64,000 bases of DNA from Flaccisagitta enflata. Taxonomy: Eukaryota; Chaetognatha; Sagittoidea; Aphragmophora. The stretch covers positions 111,538,001 to 111,602,000 of the forward strand of contig OZ231126.1 in NCBI GenBank assembly GCA_965153355.1. The letters are read 5' to 3'. The notes under the pieces were generated by a model. The model ran no database searches, was not told the DNA's origin, and saw nothing but the letters and a program-made list of their open reading frames with translations. The position numbers and the translations under genes are program-made. Below are positions 57,349-64,000 of this stretch, in pieces (the first letter of the stretch is position 1; each line of letters begins with the position of its first letter).

Positions 57349-57835
57349 TAGTCGAAAAAGCGTTAGATGGTCAGCGGTACCCGTTGCCCCTATGTGAATG
57401 TTTGTGGGTGTGAGGTAGTTAGAGGGGCAGCGGCCCCGAAGGGACCGATGACCTATGCTGTTTTTATTCGAACCTCACGGATTGAATTAGAGCCTGGAGG
57501 CTATTTTTGGGGCTTTAAGGCTGAGATTTGAGCCCTGAGGCTGGGATTTGAGCCTCAAGGCTGGGATTTTAGCTTGGAGGCTGGGATTTGAGCCTTGAGG
57601 CTAGGATTTGGGGCACGAGACTATGATTTGAGCCTTGGGGCTGGGATTTTGGTCCAGAGAGGGCTGAGTTTTGGGCCTGAGAGGACTGATTATGGGCCTG
57701 AGAGGGCTGATTTAGAGCCAAAGATGGCTGATTTCAGGCCTGACAGATAGACAGACAGAAATACAGATGTCTGGAAATTCACCCCTGTGTCCTCCAGGAC
57801 ATCTACCTTTTGGGGCCGCTGCCCATAAAGGGAGG
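57349..57835. mobile_element. Chimeric MITE copy
   Basis: Head (TAGTCGAAAAAGCGTTAGATG, GGTCAGCGGTACCC) is of the 55899 type, tail (ATGTCTGGAAATTCACCCCT, GGACATC) of the 56831 type, with GGGATTTGAGCC units between. Looks recombinant. Confidence 0.5.
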
Positions 57836-58205
57836 AAGAAGGAGGGAATGGAAGGAAGGAAAGCACGAAGGAAAGAAAGAAGAAAGGGAGAAAGGATGGA
57901 AGGTAGGAAGAGAGGAGGGAAGGGAGGAAAGGAAGGAATGAAGCAACGGGAGGAAGGAAGCAAGGAAGGTAAGGGAGAAGGAAGAAAATGGAGCTAGGAA
58001 AGAAAGGAAAGCAAAAAGAGAAAGGAACGAAGAAGGGAAGGAAGGGATGGGAGGGAAGGAACGCAGAAAAGGAAGGAAGGAAGGAAGAAAGGATGGAAGG
58101 TACAAATGGAAGGAAAGAAGGAGGGGAGGAAGGAGAGGAAGGGATGAAAGAAAATAAGAAAGGGTAGGGAGGAATGGAAGGGAGAAAAAAGGAAGGAAGG
58201 AACTT
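57836..58205. repeat. GGAA-type microsatellite
   Basis: Degenerate (GGAA)n about 370 bases long. Long Pro/Ser/Phe frames here are artefacts. Confidence 0.95.
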
Positions 58206-58333
58206 CTTTTAAATCATATTTCAAATATTTTTACAGTTGTTTCGTCCGCATCTTCCGCCATGATTTGCAAATGGGGTACTGTAAGTCTGTACTGTAAGTC
58301 ATCTTTTCACGTATTTAGTCATTCTTTTTTAAA

Positions 58334-58891
58334 TCAATAGAGATTGTTGTTCAATTTGTAGGTGCCATATTCCACCCGCCTACGAAGGACCGCTCCTAGA
58401 CGTCGTTGCAGATATTTGGTTGGCTGAAGCGAAAAGTTCCTCAACAAAAACTCTTGGATGAACGAACGTCCAACTCCAATCTCGTGTCCCGCCAAAATGG
58501 CCTGGTCGACAAACCCCTCGAATTGATGCGCGGTAACAACATCCCTCTTGGACCGATCTTCCTCCAAAGCGCTGTTACTCCTGTTGATCAACTCGGTCAG
58601 ACGCTCCTTGAAGATACACATGGCGTCATGGATGCTTTGTAACTTTGCATCCATCATATCCAACCTCTCCTTCACCGACGCAGTGGGCACCTTCATGCAT
58701 CCTCCTGCTACGCCTTCAACATCTTCGTCGTTGCTCTCAGTTGGAGTTTCGTTGTTGCTCTGATCATCTCCATCCTTACTCCCATCGTCTTCGTCGTAGC
58801 TCGACAAATCCTCATCCATCAAATTCTTGGTTTTTTCATCGCCGTCTCCACCGCCAATCATCTTTTCTCCTTGGACGTTTTCCTCCATCAT
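58334..58891 (-). CDS. Acidic then helical unknown protein
   Basis: 185 residues. First ~70 are Asp/Glu-rich (DEDLSSYDEDDGSKDGDDQS); then a coiled-coil segment with ERLDMMDAKLQSIHDAM and a C-terminal LRNFSLQPTKYLQRRLGAVL. No recognised family. Last gene of the right-hand minus-strand block. Confidence 0.55.
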   Translation of the reverse strand: MMEENVQGEKMIGGGDGDEKTKNLMDEDLSSYDEDDGSKDGDDQSNNETPTESNDEDVEGVAGGCMKVPTASVKERLDMMDAKLQSIHDAMCIFKERLTELINRSNSALEEDRSKRDVVTAHQFEGFVDQAILAGHEIGVGRSFIQEFLLRNFSLQPTKYLQRRLGAVLRRRVEYGTYKLNNNLY

Positions 58892-59135
58892 AAAGTCAGT
58901 TTTTCACTTTTTTTTTTTTGATTTTTCAATGTCAACTGCAATCATAAATTGCGAGGTACATCAACCATTTTTAAGTGCGACAAACCGCCTCTATAACTGG
59001 CTCTGTCCGTCGGTCGGTTGGTTGGTTGGTAACGCAATCTTATTACAATTTTTACATAATTTGATATTTACTACCACATGCAAAACCACGCTTTCAGTCC
59101 ATTGACCATTTCATATAGCCTTTATTCGCATCCCT

Positions 59136-59603
59136 TTAGTCCACCCCAAATTCTTTGAAATATTGTTTCACAATTCCCTCCATCTTCTTTCTTCTCATTT
59201 GACGCTTTTTCTTTCTTTTTTCCTCTCTTATCTTTCTACGAACAGCTTTCATGCTTTCAAATGGCTTGTTTTTGGCGTAGCAGTCTCCACATGTCGCTTC
59301 ACCGCATTCCCCCTTGCAATTTTTGCTCAAGGTTGCCAGTTCCAATCGAATGACTCCTTGACGGTCCGTTGCTTCTTCCGCATGCCCGTTTTTTCCATTG
59401 TCATTCTTGACCTTTTTTACGCCAACGTTGACCTTCTTCTGCTTTCTGCCATTGAGCCTGATCTTTGATGGACTCCCCTTTTCCATGCTTGCTTCACCGA
59501 CCTTTGTCCACGGCCCATAGATCATCAAATTGCAACTTTCAAAGCAGTTGCATTTGCGTTTTCTGAGAACTGGCATTAGGTCGATGACAGTATGTTTTTC
59601 CAT
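59136..59603 (-). CDS. Basic Cys-rich unknown protein
   Basis: Taken from the ATG at 59603 (MEKHTVIDL); a non-ATG extension upstream is possible. Two Cys clusters (CNCFESC; CKGECGEATCGDCYAK) suggest metal binding; the C-terminus is Lys/Arg-rich (REEKRKKKRQMRRKKM). Family unknown. Confidence 0.5.
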   Translation of the reverse strand: MEKHTVIDLMPVLRKRKCNCFESCNLMIYGPWTKVGEASMEKGSPSKIRLNGRKQKKVNVGVKKVKNDNGKNGHAEEATDRQGVIRLELATLSKNCKGECGEATCGDCYAKNKPFESMKAVRRKIREEKRKKKRQMRRKKMEGIVKQYFKEFGVD

Positions 59604-59707
59604 GCTTTTGATTGTCGATGCAGTATTTCTTAAATCAATCAATTTAAACTGTTAACAAAAAATAAACCATATTCAAACAAACACGACCTCTTGTATCGGC
59701 AACAAAT

Positions 59708-60328
59708 TCAGTCAATCACGATGCAATCATCTTTATCTTTATTTTCATTGTTTTTATTGTCCCCAAAAACTGTTTCGTTCCATTCCTTCACTTTTTCTTT
59801 CCATCTTTCCTCGGAACCGTCATTTCCCTCGGTTATCTTCGTACTTTCCGCCCCAAAAAGCATTTGCCTCCACTCTTTCACTTTTTCATCCCACCCAGGA
59901 CCGTAACATTCCTCATTTCCCTTCGCACTGTCCGCCAATTCAGCGTCCAAATCGTCCCACGAAACCCAATCTCCACTCTTCTCACTGCAGTTGCCCATTT
60001 TTGCATTTCCAGCTGCTTTTTTCTTCTTTGCTTGTTCTCTCTTCTCTTGACGTTTTAACTGTTTCTTCATCAATTCTTCCATATCCGACGGGGGCCCAAG
60101 AGATTCAATCCTATGACTGCACCAAATTCCAGTTTGTCGCCTTCTTGAGTTCAAATTGTACATCTTTCTCTCTTTTTCACCACATCTGTTTATTATCTCA
60201 TACGCTTCCCGCACCTTCCTGTGCATATCTTCTTCATCAAAAGCATCTCCAGTGGCATATATATCGATAATTCTACATATTCCACGATCTTTTTGGCATA
60301 TAGGCAAATGTTTGTGCTCTAACGACAT
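59708..60328 (-). CDS. Charged unknown protein with internal repeat
   Basis: 206 residues from ATG 60328. C-terminal part has two similar segments, WDEKVKEWRQMLFGAEST and WKEKVKEWNETVFGD, an internal duplication. Middle is Lys-rich and helical. Family unknown. Confidence 0.5.
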   Translation of the reverse strand: MSLEHKHLPICQKDRGICRIIDIYATGDAFDEEDMHRKVREAYEIINRCGEKERKMYNLNSRRRQTGIWCSHRIESLGPPSDMEELMKKQLKRQEKREQAKKKKAAGNAKMGNCSEKSGDWVSWDDLDAELADSAKGNEECYGPGWDEKVKEWRQMLFGAESTKITEGNDGSEERWKEKVKEWNETVFGDNKNNENKDKDDCIVID

Positions 60329-60393
60329 CTGCTGCACATAAAACTGGATTAATACAATGCTTATATACAAAATTCATTCATCAATTAAGTTTT

Positions 60394-60816
60394 TCAATCA
60401 CTTAACCATTCATTGCCATCATTTCTCATCCTCTTCTCCGTCACTTGATTCAGTCCATGAGCTGTCACTCGAACTGTCACTCGATGAACTGCTACTCGAT
60501 GACGATTCCGACTCCTCCTTGTCCTTTTTTTTTTTTTTTGGTCATTTTTTTTCATCCTTTTTACTTGTAGATTTCTTTCTTTTTTTGGCTTCAACCTTCT
60601 TCTCTGGCTTTTTTTTTTTTTTGCCCCTTGGTCACTTTTTTTCACTTGTTTCTTCTTTTTCTTCACCTGCTTTTTCTTTTTCTTTTCTGCATTCTTGATG
60701 TCCTCTTTGAAATTTTCCACGGCCGCTTGGTTCTCTTTGGTTGTGGACAGTTCCAATCGATTTTTACCCTTTATTTTGCTCATAACGACATCCAACGCGT
60801 CACCCGTGATGCTCAT
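60394..60816 (-). pseudogene. Lys-rich protein, frame broken at poly-A runs
   Basis: Starts two bases after the stop of the penton-like gene, MSITGDALDVVMSK, then Lys-rich. Several long A-runs (over 10 bases) lie in the second half. In a different frame after them the text becomes Ser/Asp/Glu-rich with a natural end (SWTESSDGEEDEK), which looks more gene-like than the annotated frame. Either A-run length drift or assembly error has broken it. Confidence 0.55.
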
Positions 60817-60818
60817 AT

Positions 60819-61943
60819 CTAGATTTTTTTGAAAATAATCAAATCAAAGCTTATTGAAAACTTTTTTACACTACCGGTATCAAAACGGGAAAATGCATTA
60901 TTGTACAGACAAAAATTCAGCTCCTCAATATGTCGACAAGATGAAATCCTTTTGGTATGGCAAATAAGTTTTTTTTTCTCAAAATTATAACTTGAGAGGA
61001 TAGAATATGTGTTACCGGCGAAATAAAAAGTCGGCTCTATTAAAGTTTTAAATTCAATGTGGCAAATTTTCTCTTTTTCATCCAAAAACTGTACTAAACC
61101 ACTAAGACTCATGCTACGACAGATTTTTAAAGACATCTTTTCTGAGTTGCTCATGCAGTCATCTTTGGATTTGCCTTTGAAATTTGACATTTGAGACACC
61201 TCATCATTAAATCCGAGAGCCAAAAATAAAGGACAATTAGCAAAAAACATCATGCCCTGGGCCATTTCCAACTTGACCCTATTTTCACTATAGGACACAT
61301 TAAATAATTCTTCTGCTTTGTTTTTCCACTTTACTCCAGACATCTGCCGCCTCAAATCATAATTTGCCACCAAAGTACTATTTACATTCTTTCTTTTTGC
61401 TTTAATGTCAACTTTAGGTCCATTCAGATCTACTTCTCCAGGACGCGCAGCAGCAGCAGTAGGATTTGGGCCACCCGCATCAGCTGCAGCAGAGTTTGCA
61501 TCACCCGCAGCAGCAGCAGCTCCATTAACAGCCACCGCCAAATCGTTTGAACTCCCATTTGCATCCAATGCAACTCCAGAGTCTGCCGCAGGTTTTACTT
61601 TCGCTGATGCATCTTTGTATTCACTACAAACAGTTGTATATACAAAATTGTTGCATACAAGGCAATTCAATTGCTTGCAGAGATCCTCTATAGACATATA
61701 ATTTAGTTCAAAATGTTGTATTTCCTCTTCTTTTAAAAAATTTTTATCGTCTCCAAAAAACATGAAAAACTTCACATTTTTTTGTCTTTCAGTTATTGTC
61801 AAATTCTCTAAGCGCACAAACACTTTGTCCCTTTCATCGTAGTTAAGAGTCAATCCATTCAAATTCACATGAAAAGAACTTTTTTCCCTCACGTAGCAAC
61901 CATCTTTACTAGTGTCCACTCTAATTTCCCGCAAAACTTCCAT
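60819..61943 (-). CDS. Penton-like (minor capsid) protein of a second Polinton-type element
   Basis: 374 residues. Has an N-terminal segment HFELNYMSIEDLCKQLN like the iPxGxYsixdl..iN strand of Polinton minor capsid proteins, and MMFFANCPLFLALGFNDEV like their LGF strand; the C-terminus FSISFDLIIFKKI is strand-like. A 70-residue Ala/Gly-rich low-complexity insert (about 115-175) interrupts it. Identification is by pattern and context; similarity to the copy A/B penton is not obvious. Confidence 0.4.
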   Translation of the reverse strand: MEVLREIRVDTSKDGCYVREKSSFHVNLNGLTLNYDERDKVFVRLENLTITERQKNVKFFMFFGDDKNFLKEEEIQHFELNYMSIEDLCKQLNCLVCNNFVYTTVCSEYKDASAKVKPAADSGVALDANGSSNDLAVAVNGAAAAAGDANSAAADAGGPNPTAAAARPGEVDLNGPKVDIKAKRKNVNSTLVANYDLRRQMSGVKWKNKAEELFNVSYSENRVKLEMAQGMMFFANCPLFLALGFNDEVSQMSNFKGKSKDDCMSNSEKMSLKICRSMSLSGLVQFLDEKEKICHIEFKTLIEPTFYFAGNTYSILSSYNFEKKKLICHTKRISSCRHIEELNFCLYNNAFSRFDTGSVKKFSISFDLIIFKKI

Positions 61944-61975
61944 TTTACTTAGTTCTCACACTTCATTGCTTCTTT

Positions 61976-62437
61976 TCAAACAAAATTGCGCAACGCTACA
62001 TTTCTCCCCTTTCTTCCTACAGGGTCACTACCGCCCCCACCACCATGCTGCACCCCATTTGATGCCGCGTCAGTGCCATCGCGACTCCAATCGCCAAGGC
62101 GAAAATTTACGTTCAAATCGCGGCCAAATCGCATCCGAACATGGGCGACCACCTTCCTTCCGAGCAAAAACATCACCATCAACACGGCGAAAATGACGAA
62201 GAGGCCTTTGATGTACAGACCCAAAGGATCAAGCCATTTCAGCTCAAATTCGACCTCCGGAATTTCGATTTCTTTGGTTGGTACTGTTTCCACGAAGGTC
62301 GAAACTGTGGAGTACTTATCAGTGGTTTCCAAATCCACAGAGGTCGGTCTTGTCGATTCTGTGAAAGTCACATTTGTGCTATTTATCCATAACGGCTCCA
62401 CCAAGGCAAATTCGATTCCTGAAGTAACATTCATCAT
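61976..62437 (-). CDS. Single-pass membrane protein
   Basis: 153 residues; a transmembrane helix (LGLYIKGLFVIFAVLMVMFL) at about 72-91, Thr/Glu-rich N-terminal side and a basic, Gly-rich cytoplasmic-type tail (HGGGGGSDPVGRKGRN). No cleavable signal peptide. Family unknown. Confidence 0.5.
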   Translation of the reverse strand: MMNVTSGIEFALVEPLWINSTNVTFTESTRPTSVDLETTDKYSTVSTFVETVPTKEIEIPEVEFELKWLDPLGLYIKGLFVIFAVLMVMFLLGRKVVAHVRMRFGRDLNVNFRLGDWSRDGTDAASNGVQHGGGGGSDPVGRKGRNVALRNFV

Positions 62438-62473
62438 TTTTTTTTTCTGTTACACACAAAATAAAACACAATT

Positions 62474-63560
62474 TTATACATTTTTTACACTGAAATAGGG
62501 CTTTTTGCTACCTTCTACAGTAAAATATGTATATACACCATCATTTTTCCTCACAGCACTTTCCCCTAAACAATTCAAATAATGCGCTTTGCCTATTGTC
62601 ATGTTTTTAAATACCTTTAATTCATAGTATGAGAATTTGGCCTCAGATACAGGGGCAAGACTATACACATTGCCCGATAGAAAGTAGAATAGACCATCGT
62701 GATTGAACCGTTGCAAGACAATGTAATAACAATCACCAAAACTTCCATGACTTTCTTTAAAACCCAGATTCTCTTTGGCACTGTTTTTTTGTACCTTTAC
62801 TACACAGTACAACTCAATATTCATTGGATTTTTGAGATTTTTTTTCAAATACTTTCTACTTTTAATCCTATGAGAGTGTTTCATCATGAGGACCTGTTTT
62901 GGGTTTTGATTTATCATATCTTTACTTGAATAGCCATTAAACACAGCACGACCTCGACTATTCATGATTTTTTGAACTGCCAGTAGTCTCTCAGGCCACT
63001 TCATAACTCCACTGCTCTCATCATTTTGCAGGCTTCTCTCAATCAAAATTTTTGCCGTCCTAATAGCCTGCTCTGCGAAAACCGAACCCTTCCCCTTTCT
63101 CTCAAGTCTTCTAGGTGGTATAGGGTTCAGGCAAATAATCAGAGTTATAAAACACAAATTCAAATGCTGCAATCACATCTTTTGCACGAGTTGACTTCAA
63201 CGGGGCCAAAAATGTCATTAATGACAAAGAATCAATTAACAACAGAATTATTTTTGTAGCGTCACTCCCATACTGTCGATGTTTACTGAAAAAGGCTAAA
63301 TCACCATGCATCCAGTAGAAAAAATCAGGTGCCAAAATCATAGCTCTGGATGTCTCCCTTTTTAATCTTTCAGAATCGTTCCGTATCACCAGACCGCTGG
63401 ACTTCTGCCCTTCAAGAAATTCTTCTATTTCTTCTTTTTTTACATCAAATCCTCATTTACTTAGATATTTATAAATTTCATTCTTATTCTTTGACAGAAA
63501 CAGCGGAGATTCTTTCTTCTGAAGCGCAAAAGTCAAAGTTTTTCTCGCACTAGATCTCAT
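62474..63560 (-). pseudogene. INT: Second Polinton-type integrase, inactivated
   Basis: From ATG 63560: N-terminal YKYLSK then in-frame TGA at 63455-63453, then IEEFLEGQ and the DDE first Asp in FFYWMHGDLAFF, IILLLIDSLSLMTF, ... ending PEPYTT at a stop. In another frame it resumes KGKGSVFAEQAIRTAKILIERS (catalytic Glu region) and an SH3-like C-terminus with YVVKV-type strands. The segment that should carry the second Asp (D.G.EF) is absent, indicating a deletion of roughly 35 codons. Not close to the copy A/B integrase. Confidence 0.7.
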
Positions 63561-64000
63561 TTTCGCACCCTCTTTTTCTTCCCAGTGCCTGGAGCGACCA
63601 AGGCCGACTTCCACGCCTCGTCCAACTGTGCAGTCAACCTAGGCGATCGACATAAAGAATTCAAAGATTGGTCATCAAGGCCGAATTTTTTCGCAGCCGG
63701 CGTCAAATTTTCCTCCTCCTCATCTGCGCCTCGTCGACGCTTCCTCCCCTTTTCCCTCTTTTCCTGCCGTCCTACCGATGATTCATCTGCCACAACAGGC
63801 GCGTCCGACGTACTATTTTCAACAGCACCATCTACAGCTTCACTCGCGTCAACTCCAATGTCTTCGTTGTTTGCAGGTATCGGATCTAAGGCAGCTTTAT
63901 CCTTTTCTCTGATGGTACCAATTTTTATCAAATCGTCCTTGATCGCAACAGAATCGCCTGATCGAATTGCTTGTACAGCAGTTTTTATGTGCAAAAGTCC
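63557..64000 (-). CDS. Partial acidic/basic unknown protein at window edge
   Basis: Open to the window end, so 5'-incomplete. Ends with a Lys/Arg tail (GTGKKKRVRK) after a helical segment (AKKFGLDDQSLNSLCRS). Its TGA overlaps the integrase ATG as ATGA, a compact arrangement. Family unknown. Confidence 0.45.
   Translation of the reverse strand, partial: GLLHIKTAVQAIRSGDSVAIKDDLIKIGTIREKDKAALDPIPANNEDIGVDASEAVDGAVENSTSDAPVVADESSVGRQEKREKGRKRRRGADEEEENLTPAAKKFGLDDQSLNSLCRSPRLTAQLDEAWKSALVAPGTGKKKRVRK

Overview
This is eukaryotic, almost certainly animal (invertebrate), nuclear DNA. It has GT-AG introns, very dense microsatellites and five classes of animal transposable element: Polinton/Maverick, Penelope-like, a CR1/L2-like LINE, a Ty3/gypsy LTR element and Tc1/mariner-like or MITE elements. 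There is no sign of bacterial gene organisation, and the species cannot be named from the sequence.

Layout. (1) 1-4294, minus strand: a ten-exon gene for a membrane-anchored, Pro- and Gln-rich protein. All nine splice junctions are phase-consistent, and the gene runs off the left edge. (2) 3985-14104 (minus) and 34035-45614 (plus): two copies of one Polinton/Maverick (adintovirus-like) element facing each other as a ~10-11.6 kb inverted repeat. Each carries, in gene order, packaging ATPase, a small basic/acidic protein, a conserved structural-type protein, integrase, penton (minor capsid), a small basic protein, double-jelly-roll major capsid, adenain-type cysteine protease, an Arg/Lys-rich core-like protein overlapped by a second long frame, and exon 1 of the membrane protein gene. 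The left copy has intact frames but lost the ATPase 5' half. The right copy has the whole ATPase but a stop in integrase, a frameshift in the penton gene, and a 1.46 kb insertion plus a 5-nt deletion in the capsid gene. (3) 14126-16298: a second, divergent three-exon capsid gene and the first part of a second adenain-like protease, abutting the left copy. (4) 17255-20250: a full-length Penelope-like RT with a GIY-YIG domain. (5) 20300-32400: T/G-rich, A-poor DNA with six GC-richer islands that look like spliced exons and a recurring TGCNNTATGYAAATKA box. A CR1/L2-like LINE (24130-28610) sits inside it. (6) 46044-54885: long inverted arms of a foldback-type element, split by a gypsy element (47673-53707, AGCT target duplication) and further nested insertions. 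(7) 54889-58205: MITEs with minisatellite cores, then GGAA repeats. (8) 58334-64000, minus strand: a tightly packed block of viral-type genes with a second, decayed Polinton-type integrase and a penton-like protein.

How it works together. The Polinton genes form a virion-type morphogenesis set (capsid, penton, protease, packaging ATPase) plus an integrase. No protein-primed DNA polymerase B is visible, so neither copy looks self-sufficient within this window. Capsid and ATPase genes are intron-split, so expression would need the nuclear spliceosome. The capsid introns and the capsid-protease spacer share a repeated module, a CT tract followed by CCAATCAGAG-type motifs phased about every 30 bp. 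I know of no description of it, and it is the most interesting unexplained structure here.
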